NCBI GenBank assembly: GCA_016934355.1
Contig: JAFGTA010000044.1
Location: 1-7,348 of the forward strand
Reading direction: 5' to 3'
DNA: 7,348 nt
Origin: Candidatus Bathyarchaeota archaeon
Lineage (GTDB): Archaea > Thermoproteota > Bathyarchaeia > TCS64
Position 1 is the first letter of the stretch. Each line of letters starts with the position of its first letter. This document shows positions 1-4,720 of the stretch, piece after piece. Under the pieces are notes generated by a model. The model worked only from the letters and a program-made list of their open reading frames with translations, made no database searches and was not told the origin of the DNA. Both the position numbers and the translations under genes were made by a program.

Positions 1-143
1 CCTAGGGCGACGCTCATGCTCTGGCTGTCGAAGCCCAGCAGGACGCCCTCGTAGCTCTTGCCCGCTGTGTCCTCGACGACCACGGGCTTGCCGACGAGCT
101 GCCCAAGCTCCTCGAAGAACTTTCTACCTGTTATAGCCGCCAA
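1..143 (-). CDS. Lsm (Sm-like) RNA-binding protein, N-terminal part, cut by window edge
   Basis: The visible 47 residues contain an Sm1-type motif: an N-terminal helix (RKFFEELGQLVGK, residues 7-19), then a strand-turn-strand pattern with VVVED, the conserved Gly of AGKSYEG, and LLGFDSQSMSVAL, matching the Lsm pattern in which a Gly-x-x-hydrophobic-x-Gly turn precedes a GFD/GYD and a hydrophobic strand. Archaeal Lsm proteins form rings that bind U-rich RNA; which paralogue this is cannot be told without the missing C-terminus. I chose the TTG at 141-143 because a GAGGT ribosome-binding site lies 7 nt upstream (151-155) and the TATA box at 182-189 predicts a transcript start near 159. An in-frame GTG at 174-176 would lie upstream of that start and has no ribosome-binding site. 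It lies downstream of the MBF1-kinase-DUF1922 cluster on the same strand but seems to have its own promoter. Confidence 0.8.
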   Translation of the reverse strand, partial: MAAITGRKFFEELGQLVGKPVVVEDTAGKSYEGVLLGFDSQSMSVAL

Positions 144-150
144 ATCGATT

Positions 151-155
151 ACCTC
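151..155 (-). promoter_or_regulatory. Ribosome-binding site that decides the TTG start of the Lsm gene
   Basis: On the minus strand this reads GAGGT, continuing as GAGGTAAT, one mismatch from the archaeal anti-SD complement GAGGTGAT. It sits 7 nt before the TTG at 141-143. The same GAGGT-to-TTG arrangement occurs at MBF1, where TTG is the only possible start, which supports this choice. Confidence 0.6.
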
Positions 156-181
156 TAACCCTACACTACTACTCACTCTTA

Positions 182-189
182 TATAAAAA
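182..189 (-). promoter_or_regulatory. TATA box of the Lsm gene
   Basis: The minus strand reads TTTTTATATAAG across 190-179, an A/T island in GC-rich surroundings. Its centre is about 26 bp from position 159, just upstream of the GAGGT site, which gives a short leader. The T5 run at 189-185 may also help terminate transcripts arriving from the DUF1922 gene. This is motif-based inference. Confidence 0.55.
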
Positions 190-202
190 TCAGAAACTTT
201 TT

Positions 203-222
203 ACAGGCCGAAACAGGCCGCA
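203..222. repeat. Short tandem repeat, two 10-bp units
   Basis: ACAGGCCGAA is followed directly by ACAGGCCGCA, so eight bases repeat with a 10-bp period (203-210 and 213-220). It lies in the 96-bp spacer between the DUF1922 and Lsm genes. A helical-period repeat just upstream of a TATA box could be a binding site, but two units this short could also be chance. Confidence 0.35.
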
Positions 223-239
223 GGCATACACGCGGAGGA

Positions 240-464
240 CTAGACCTTGAAACGCTTGAAGCTGGGCCGAGAACCCTCCTCGGACTGACCCTCCTTAAGG
301 CGCTGGATGATCCTCACCGCATCCTGACTGGACTCGGCCCTCGCGATGATCCTCAGGCCCTGAAGGCTGGACTTTGAGCCGCAGTGGGGACACGTGCGAG
401 TCCGGTTGGCCGAGTTCGCCATCATATGCTTGCCGCAGCTGGGGCACCTAGCGATCAGATACAT
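240..464 (-). CDS. DUF1922 zinc-ribbon protein
   Basis: This is a 74-residue protein with two Cys pairs, CPSC at 8-11 and CPHC at 25-28, forming a four-Cys zinc ribbon, followed by an amphipathic helix (AESSQDAVRIIQRLKEG, 43-59) and a basic tail ending KRFKV. The opening MYLIARC, the spacing of the Cys pairs and the segment RIIARAES closely resemble the small archaeal DUF1922 (PF09082) proteins as I remember the Methanothermobacter member; no function is established for the family. The ATG at 462-464 overlaps the end of the upstream kinase gene by 17 bp, so the two are probably co-transcribed and translationally coupled. An AAGGA lies only 2-3 nt before the ATG, unusually close for a ribosome-binding site. 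The neighbours suggest a role in translation or RNA handling, which is inference only. Confidence 0.85.
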   Translation of the reverse strand: MYLIARCPSCGKHMMANSANRTRTCPHCGSKSSLQGLRIIARAESSQDAVRIIQRLKEGQSEEGSRPSFKRFKV

Positions 465-1014
465 TTTCCTTCAGCATCTCCAACGTCTTGGGGTGGCCGG
501 CCCAGTCGACGGGGCCGTCGCACACCGCCTCACCGCTTACACGGCTCATTGCCTTATCCACGGATTCATCTGGCGTGGAGTCCGTCGTGTCTATCTCGCA
601 CACCTGCCCCGGAGGATACGTCTCCATGGCCTCGGCTGCGCAGACCCCGATGATCTCGGCCTCCACGTTCTCACGCACCTTTTCCTCCCTATAGCCGCGT
701 CCCCTCAGGACCTCGGCGAGGACCCACGGGGCCCTACGGAGCACGAAGACTGCTTCAGCCTCGCCGGGGTCGACGAGGTCGTGGGAGTAGTGGCCGTCGA
801 TGATGACCGTTTCACGTGTGGTCATCATCTCCGACTGGAGCCCCGTCCTCAGCCTTTCCATGTCGACGACGGCTGTGTCCCTCTCCGAGTCCTCGTAGAG
901 GATGAACCCGTTCTCCTTGGCGTAGACAGATAACTCGATGTGCCTCGCGTGCAGCCTCTCCGAGAGGGCTCTGGAGAACGTGGTCTTGCCGGTCCCGGGG
1001 GTGCCCGTGACCAC
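448..1014 (-). CDS. AK6/Fap7-like adenylate kinase family protein
   Basis: P-loop NMP kinase of the archaeal AK6 (Fap7/hCINAP-like) type. Members transfer phosphate from ATP to AMP and act in small-subunit ribosome maturation, where the eukaryotic and archaeal proteins partner uS11; that role is family knowledge, not shown here. Visible features, numbered from the GTG start: Walker A GTPGTGKT (4-11), TVIIDGHYSHDLVD (69-82) at the Walker B/NMP side, the Arg-rich lid stretch RGRGYREEKVRENVEAE (104-120), IDTTDSTPDE (141-150) and a C-terminal PVDW (168-171) like the GxIDWL motif of the family. The 188-residue length is normal. The GTG at 1012-1014 is the first standard start, but it leaves only two residues ahead of the TG of the P-loop. 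The in-frame ATA at 1027-1029 would give the usual MRRAVVVTG opening and 193 residues. Only 17 bp separate it from MBF1. Confidence 0.88.
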   Translation of the reverse strand: MVTGTPGTGKTTFSRALSERLHARHIELSVYAKENGFILYEDSERDTAVVDMERLRTGLQSEMMTTRETVIIDGHYSHDLVDPGEAEAVFVLRRAPWVLAEVLRGRGYREEKVRENVEAEIIGVCAAEAMETYPPGQVCEIDTTDSTPDESVDKAMSRVSGEAVCDGPVDWAGHPKTLEMLKENVSDR

Positions 1015-1031
1015 GACGGCTCTGCGTATGG

Positions 1032-1541
1032 CTACTCTTCCTCTTCGTCCTCGTCGGGCTTCTTGATCTTTATCATGTCGCCGAGGGTCCTGGGCCCCAT
1101 GGGCCGGGTGAGCACCGCCCCGGAGGCGACCGGCGCCTCGTCCAGCAGGGTGATCCCCAGCTCCCTCTGCACCTTCCTGATGAGGGCCATAGGCGGGTTC
1201 ATCTGCCCCGTCTCAAGCTTCTTGATGACGGACTCCTTCTCGCTGAGCTTCTTAGCGAAGTCTTCGACGGTCAGACCCTTCCTCTGCCTGGTCTTGCGTA
1301 TGAGTTCGCCGTAGTCCTCGACAAGCTCGAGGGACTCTGCTACCTCTATATCGGTCCGGCGTCTGGGCCGTGCGGCGGCGCCTGCCGTGCGTCGGCGCCT
1401 CGGCTGTGCCATGGGCTTGCTTGGGTCCCACTCCTTGTTGCTGAACTGGGCGCATTTACCGCATACCGTCATCCTCCCTCCCTCGATGACCCGGTAATAG
1501 GGCTGCCCAAAAATCTCTTGTCCACATACCTCGCAGCGCAA
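1032..1541 (-). CDS. Archaeal multiprotein bridging factor 1 (aMBF1), zinc ribbon plus HTH
   Basis: The 169-residue protein has an N-terminal zinc ribbon (C3, C6, C27, C30), an Arg-rich flexible linker (48-62), a Cro/C1-type helix-turn-helix (about 73-130, including LIRKTRQRKGLTVEDFAKKL and IKKLETGQMNPPM) and a C-terminal TLGDMIKIKK segment with an acidic tail of Asp and Glu. This order is diagnostic of archaeal MBF1, the homologue of the eukaryotic TBP-bridging coactivator; in archaea it has been linked to the small ribosomal subunit and translation. The start must be the TTG at 1539-1541, because an in-frame TGA lies three codons upstream, and a GAGGT site lies 6 nt ahead of it. It heads the minus-strand cluster with the kinase and DUF1922 genes, and is divergent from the PUA gene. 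Confidence 0.93.
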   Translation of the reverse strand: MRCEVCGQEIFGQPYYRVIEGGRMTVCGKCAQFSNKEWDPSKPMAQPRRRRTAGAAARPRRRTDIEVAESLELVEDYGELIRKTRQRKGLTVEDFAKKLSEKESVIKKLETGQMNPPMALIRKVQRELGITLLDEAPVASGAVLTRPMGPRTLGDMIKIKKPDEDEEEE

Positions 1542-1547
1542 TTCGAA

Positions 1548-1552
1548 ACCTC
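1548..1552 (-). promoter_or_regulatory. Ribosome-binding site of the MBF1 gene
   Basis: GAGGT on the minus strand, 6 nt before the TTG at 1541. An out-of-frame ATG overlaps it (1553-1555), and the in-frame TGA just upstream rules out any earlier start, so this site fixes the TTG start. The predicted transcript start falls at about 1552, so the leader would consist of little more than this site. Confidence 0.65.
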
Positions 1553-1573
1553 ATAGAGTCTTGTGTGAATCGT

Positions 1574-1582
1574 CTTATAAAG
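1574..1582. promoter_or_regulatory. Shared bidirectional TATA box between the MBF1 and PUA genes
   Basis: The plus strand reads CTTATAAAG and the minus strand CTTTATAAG, around a self-complementary TTATAA core (1575-1580). The PUA gene's ATG at 1605 lies about 27 bp from the centre, so that transcript would be leaderless or nearly so. In the other direction a start about 26 bp away falls near 1552, right at the MBF1 ribosome-binding site. No second TATA-like element was seen in the 63-bp spacer, so one element probably serves both genes. Confidence 0.6.
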
Positions 1583-1604
1583 ACTCAGCATATGTATTCC
1601 AGCG

Positions 1605-2075
1605 ATGAACAAGGATCTCGAACGCCTGAGAGCCGTCGCCGACTACCAGTTCGGCAGGGGCGCCGGCGCCGCGTTGTTCCCCGACGACACGAGGGTGGAG
1701 TACTCCAAGAACACAGGGAAGCCGAGGCACATCTGGTCCGGCGGCGAGCTTGTGGCCAACTACAGGCCCAACGACGCCTTGTTCACCTTGACTATGGCGG
1801 GGGCTGGGAGGCTGGTGGAGGGCGTTGAGGGCTTCAGGTACACTGTGCGGGTGCTTGACGAGGTCACGGAGTTCGTGGAGCAGGGTAAGAACGTGTTCGC
1901 GAAGCACGTGAAGGAGGCGGGGGAGTCCATCAGGCCGGGGGACGAGGTCGTTATACTTAACGAGGGCGGCGAGGTGCTGGCTGTGGGCAAGGCAAAGCTC
2001 ACCCCAGAGGAGATGCGTTCATTCAAGACCGGCGCAGCGGTGCGGGTTAGAAGAGGTAGAAAAAAGGATAGGTAG
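1605..2075 (+). CDS. Pre-PUA/PUA-domain RNA-binding protein
   Basis: The 156-residue protein begins with a pre-PUA module (1 to about 75: RLRAVADYQFGRGAGAALFP, then VEYSKNTGKPRHIW and NDALFTLTMAGAGRL) followed by a PUA domain (about 79-152: YTVRVLDEVTEFVEQGKNVFAKHV, then IRPGDEVVILNEGGEVLAVGKA and GAAVRVRRG). PUA domains bind structured RNA and usually accompany tRNA- or rRNA-modifying enzymes. This stand-alone two-domain form resembles archaeal proteins of the uncharacterised-domain-2 group and the C-terminal half of archaeosine tRNA-guanine transglycosylase. It carries no catalytic domain, so it may supply RNA binding to a separately encoded enzyme; that is inference. The ATG at 1605 fits the TATA box at 1574-1582 with almost no leader. 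The Lys-Lys near the C-terminus is encoded by an A6 run that doubles as a T6 run for the gene on the other strand. Confidence 0.88.
   Translation: MNKDLERLRAVADYQFGRGAGAALFPDDTRVEYSKNTGKPRHIWSGGELVANYRPNDALFTLTMAGAGRLVEGVEGFRYTVRVLDEVTEFVEQGKNVFAKHVKEAGESIRPGDEVVILNEGGEVLAVGKAKLTPEEMRSFKTGAAVRVRRGRKKDR
2060..2065 (-). terminator. Oligo-T tract likely terminating mtd, inside the PUA gene
   Basis: On the minus strand this is CCTTTTTTCTACC, a T6 run 10-15 nt past the mtd stop codon. Archaeal intrinsic termination needs little more than a T-rich tract in the non-template strand. On the plus strand the same bases form the Arg-Lys-Lys codons near the end of the PUA gene. No hairpin is required or evident. 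Confidence 0.45.
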
Positions 2076-2903
2076 CTACTTCTCGAACGAGTCGTAGAGC
2101 TTGACTTTCCTGCGGCGGTTGCCCTTACTGAAGTGGGCGATGCGCACAGCTGTGTCGTTGGCCTTCTCCATCTCGCGGGCTTCGTCGGCCAGCTTGGCGG
2201 CCTGCCGCAGCGTCTCGTGTGCAGCCGTGAGCACGGGGATCACCTCGTCACGCTCCTGGAGCTTGAAGACGCCCTCTGTGGAGAGGCTCGCCACGCCCCG
2301 GGCCATCTCGTAGGCAGCCATTGCCTTGCCCTGGGCGTAGGGGTTCTGTATCTCGCTAGCAGCCAGCGCCCGGGACTTGGTTATGACGAGGCGGGGGAGC
2401 TCGGGTTTCTTGCCTTCCTTTATCTCGTCGATGACCCTGTCAAGCTCGGACTGGATGAGCCTGAAGGCGCCTGTGACGGCGAGTACCTTGAGGACGTCGC
2501 CGTTGAAGCTCGCCATCTCCACCGGGTCGAGGTACACGCTCTTGGCGCTGATCATGGGGTCGCCGTAGATCACGAAGTAGCCCATGCCCTCTGGGAGGTC
2601 CTTCAGCTTCTTCCTGCTCGGCTCATCCGAGACCACGATGATGGGTTTACCGGTCTCGGCCAGTATGTCCCTGGCCGCCGCTGGGCCGGGGAGGGCCGCG
2701 TTGGGGCTGATGACGACGTAGAGTTCGCTGTCTATGCCCGCCGCTATCTTGGCTACGTCCTCGGCGTCCTCCTGGTCCATGCTGACGGCGCATGAGACGA
2801 CCCTCATCTTGATGTCCTTCCTGGCGCTTCTCTCGTCCAGAAGGGCCTCGATGATGATTGTTGTGCCGATGTAGCCTATCTTCACGAAGGTAACTGTAAC
2901 CAT
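2076..2903 (-). CDS. mtd: F420-dependent methylene-tetrahydromethanopterin dehydrogenase
   Basis: Mtd reversibly oxidises methylene-H4MPT to methenyl-H4MPT with coenzyme F420, a cytosolic step of the methyl branch of the archaeal Wood-Ljungdahl pathway. The 275 residues match the family's 276-283. Recognisable blocks are VKIGYIGTTIIIEALLDERS (7-26), SPNAALPGPAAAR (66-78), GDPMISAKSVYLDPVEMASF (114-133) continuing NGDVLKVLAVTGAFR (134-148), NPYAQGKAMAAYEMA (187-201) and EAREMEKANDTAVR (241-254). The ATG at 2901-2903 is preferred over the in-frame GTG at 2910-2912, because that GTG is part of the AGGTGA ribosome-binding site serving the ATG. The C-terminal tail is unusually basic (SKGNRRRKVK). 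The gene is divergent from the M20 hydrolase and converges on the PUA gene with no spacer. F420-linked Mtd is typical of methanogens and relatives; here it lies close to folate-type C1 genes. Confidence 0.95.
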   Translation of the reverse strand: MVTVTFVKIGYIGTTIIIEALLDERSARKDIKMRVVSCAVSMDQEDAEDVAKIAAGIDSELYVVISPNAALPGPAAARDILAETGKPIIVVSDEPSRKKLKDLPEGMGYFVIYGDPMISAKSVYLDPVEMASFNGDVLKVLAVTGAFRLIQSELDRVIDEIKEGKKPELPRLVITKSRALAASEIQNPYAQGKAMAAYEMARGVASLSTEGVFKLQERDEVIPVLTAAHETLRQAAKLADEAREMEKANDTAVRIAHFSKGNRRRKVKLYDSFEK

Positions 2904-2908
2904 TTCAT

Positions 2909-2914
2909 TCACCT
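2909..2914 (-). promoter_or_regulatory. Ribosome-binding site deciding the mtd start
   Basis: AGGTGA on the minus strand, 5 nt before the ATG at 2903. It contains the GTG that would otherwise lengthen the protein by three residues, so that GTG is best read as part of the signal rather than a start. An out-of-frame ATG follows it directly. Confidence 0.65.
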
Positions 2915-2945
2915 ATTGACTGTGTAATGTTTTGGCTGATAGTCA

Positions 2946-2955
2946 GATAAATTTT
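2946..2955 (-). promoter_or_regulatory. TATA box of mtd
   Basis: The minus strand reads CCAAAATTTATC, an A/T-rich block whose centre is about 26 bp from position 2924. That would give a leader of roughly 20 nt containing the AGGTGA site. It lies in the 101-bp divergent spacer and is distinct from the M20 promoter. Confidence 0.5.
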
Positions 2956-2988
2956 GGGTGAGAAACACGCCCGCACCCGGTAAAGATT

Positions 2989-2996
2989 CTATATAC
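2989..2996 (+). promoter_or_regulatory. TATA box of the M20 hydrolase gene
   Basis: CTATATAC on the plus strand, preceded by TAAAGATT. Its centre predicts transcription starting near 3018, which is downstream of the ATG at 3005 and bears on the choice of start for that gene. Confidence 0.5.
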
Positions 2997-3004
2997 CGTC
3001 GGGT

Positions 3005-4639
3005 ATGTTCATAGTGGTGTCAATTTTGAGCAAGATCCAGAGAGAGAAGCAGGCGGCGCTGGGCTTCGTGGACGAGAACAGGCAGTGGCTCAGCGACTTC
3101 CACATGGAGATATGGAGGTACGCGGAGCCCGCGTTCAGGGAGTACAGGTCGGCGGGGGCGTACGTGAAGCTGCTGAGGGACGACGGCTGGACTGTTGAGG
3201 AGGGGAGCGGCGAGATGCCCACCGCGTTCTGCGCCGTATATGGGAAGGGCAAGCCTGTGATAGGCGGCTTCGCGGAGTACGACGCCGTCCCCGGGATGAG
3301 TCAGGCGCCGGTGCCGTACCAGAAGCCTCGGGACGAGAAGCTGCATCCCTACGCGGCGGGGCACACGGACCCTCACTCGGGGCTGGGCACGGGGGCGTTG
3401 TTCGGTTTCCTCGCGGCGAAGCATGCCATGGAGAAGCATAAGCTGAAGGGGACGTTGAAGCTGTTCGGGGAGCCGGCGGAGAAGGTGTGCGGCAGCAAGC
3501 CGGTGCACGCGGCGAAGGGGTACTTCGACGACTTCGACGCATCGATCCCGTACCACCCCGCGGGCTATAACACGGTTCGGTACGAGATCAACGCGGCGAG
3601 CTACTGGAACACTCTCTATACCTTCGAGACACTGCACCCCGAGAACTGGTTCATGCCAAAGGATGTGCCATTCAACATAATGGGGCACGCGGGGGGCAGG
3701 ATACCGGCGGCGCTGGACGCGGTTTGCCTCATGTACACAGCCACCAAGTACGTCGAGGACGCGATGCTGCCCTACACGGCTTACTGGACGCTGAACGAGT
3801 TCATCATGGTCGGGGGACAGGCGACGAGCGACAACCTGCCGCCCAAGATAGCGCAGATACAGTACGCCCACAGGGCTCCGCTGCTGGCGATGCAGGAGCA
3901 GATATCCAACGTCCTCGACAACACGGCGAAGGGAGTCGCCCAGATCACGGGGACCAGGGTGACCAAGCGCATTATAGCCCGGACCAGGGTGGGGCTCAGC
4001 AACAAGAAGCTCTCCGAGATACTCTACAGGAACCTGCAGACCGCTGGACCGCCCGTGTTCGGCGAGGAGGCGCGGGAGTTCTCCCGGAAGATACAGGAGA
4101 ACCTCGGGTACGAGCCCATGGAGGACCCGCTGACGGAGGCATGCCAGACGATAGCGCCCATCGACTACATCGACAGGGACATCAGGTACAAGTTCCCGGC
4201 GTGGGTGACAACCCAGGGCTCAGACGACTACGTTGACTACCAGTGGACGGCGCCTTCGACGAGGCTGAACACGGCGAACGCGGTGCTCAGGAACCCTGAC
4301 CCGGGGAAGCCTCTGCCCCCGTGGACCAGGCTCGCCATGAACGGGTACTCGGCGTGCATCGACCCGGGGATAGTGGCCGCGGCGAGGACCATCGGCTCAA
4401 CAATCGTTGACCTGCTAACGCACCCCGCTGAGCTGGCGCAGGCTCGGGAGGAGTTCAACGAGAGGACGGGCGGGGGCGTCGGGGGTAGCAAGTGGGTGGC
4501 GCCTCTGCTGCCGAGGGACTTCTTCCCGCCGATTGATCTTCCTTGGCCTGAGTACGTTACGACGCAGCGGGGCTTCGAGTGGTCGCTGACGAAGCCGGGG
4601 CCCGATAAGGAGTACAAGGTGCTTCACGAGGGCGTGTAG
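3005..4639 (+). CDS. M20-family amidohydrolase, p-aminobenzoyl-glutamate hydrolase (AbgB)-like
   Basis: A 544-residue M20-type metallohydrolase whose fold order is recognisable: N-terminal IWRYAEPAFREYRSA (36-50), GGFAEYDAVPG (87-97), the metal-site loop GHTDPHSGLGTG (119-130), GEPAEKVCGSKPVHAAKGYF (155-174), PYHP with His184, a dimerisation insert, GSDDYVDYQW (405-414) and a GG-rich C-terminus. AbgB relatives cleave p-aminobenzoyl-glutamate, a folate breakdown product; the true substrate here is unknown. Two family positions differ: HxCGH becomes HTDPH, and the PAEE pair becomes PAEK. There is no signal peptide. Annotated from the ATG at 3005, but the TATA box at 2989-2996 argues for GTG at 3017 or TTG at 3026, the latter giving an MSKIQREKQ opening more like the family. 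Its own promoter and a T6 tract downstream suggest a single-gene transcript. It sits between mtd and fhs-folD. Confidence 0.82.
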   Translation: MFIVVSILSKIQREKQAALGFVDENRQWLSDFHMEIWRYAEPAFREYRSAGAYVKLLRDDGWTVEEGSGEMPTAFCAVYGKGKPVIGGFAEYDAVPGMSQAPVPYQKPRDEKLHPYAAGHTDPHSGLGTGALFGFLAAKHAMEKHKLKGTLKLFGEPAEKVCGSKPVHAAKGYFDDFDASIPYHPAGYNTVRYEINAASYWNTLYTFETLHPENWFMPKDVPFNIMGHAGGRIPAALDAVCLMYTATKYVEDAMLPYTAYWTLNEFIMVGGQATSDNLPPKIAQIQYAHRAPLLAMQEQISNVLDNTAKGVAQITGTRVTKRIIARTRVGLSNKKLSEILYRNLQTAGPPVFGEEAREFSRKIQENLGYEPMEDPLTEACQTIAPIDYIDRDIRYKFPAWVTTQGSDDYVDYQWTAPSTRLNTANAVLRNPDPGKPLPPWTRLAMNGYSACIDPGIVAAARTIGSTIVDLLTHPAELAQAREEFNERTGGGVGGSKWVAPLLPRDFFPPIDLPWPEYVTTQRGFEWSLTKPGPDKEYKVLHEGV

Positions 4640-4645
4640 CCCTCC

Positions 4646-4663
4646 CCCCAGTTTTTTAAGGGG
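4646..4663 (+). terminator. Likely terminator after the M20 hydrolase gene
   Basis: Seven bases past the stop, CCCC (4646-4649) can pair with GGGG (4660-4663) around a loop holding T6 (4652-4657). The oligo-T run is the archaeal termination signal; the stem is weak and may be incidental. It lies about 20 bp upstream of the fhs TATA element and so separates the two transcripts. Confidence 0.45.
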
Positions 4664-4682
4664 CTGTTGGGGTCCGCGGTAA

Positions 4683-4692
4683 CTTATTAAAC
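4683..4692 (+). promoter_or_regulatory. TATA box of the fhs-folD operon
   Basis: CTTATTAAAC in a GC-rich background, preceded by GGTAA. Its centre predicts transcription starting near 4713-4715, leaving a leader of only 6-8 nt before the ATG at 4721. AGGA at 4711-4714 sits 6 nt before the ATG but would lie at or before the transcript start, so translation is probably effectively leaderless. Confidence 0.55.
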
Positions 4693-4720
4693 GGCGTCAT
4701 CATCTATTCTAGGATTCAAA

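Noticed and set aside
174..176. GTG as start of the Lsm gene
   Set aside because: It lies only a few bases from the TATA box, upstream of the predicted transcript start, and lacks a ribosome-binding site. It remains possible if another promoter is used.
394..933. Long plus-strand reading frame opposite the kinase gene
   Set aside because: It mirrors the minus-strand kinase, which has clear family motifs. The plus frame shows no recognisable domain; GC-rich DNA often leaves the antisense frame open.
2133..2795. 220-residue plus-strand frame opposite mtd
   Set aside because: mtd is unmistakable in the other strand. The antisense product is low-complexity Leu/Val/Gly/Asp sequence typical of a shadow frame.
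2917..2945. TGACT...AGTCA inverted repeat in the mtd/M20 spacer
   Set aside because: Five-base arms 19 bp apart are easily chance in a 100-bp spacer, and their position relative to the promoters is not distinctive.
3020..3871. 283-residue minus-strand frame opposite the M20 gene
   Set aside because: The product is a run of Arg, Val and Leu with no domain, and lies wholly within the M20 coding region.
4637..4690. Possible read-through of the M20 stop TAG as pyrrolysine
   Set aside because: The extension is only about 16 codons with no conserved motif, a T6 terminator lies inside it, and TAG is the usual stop here.
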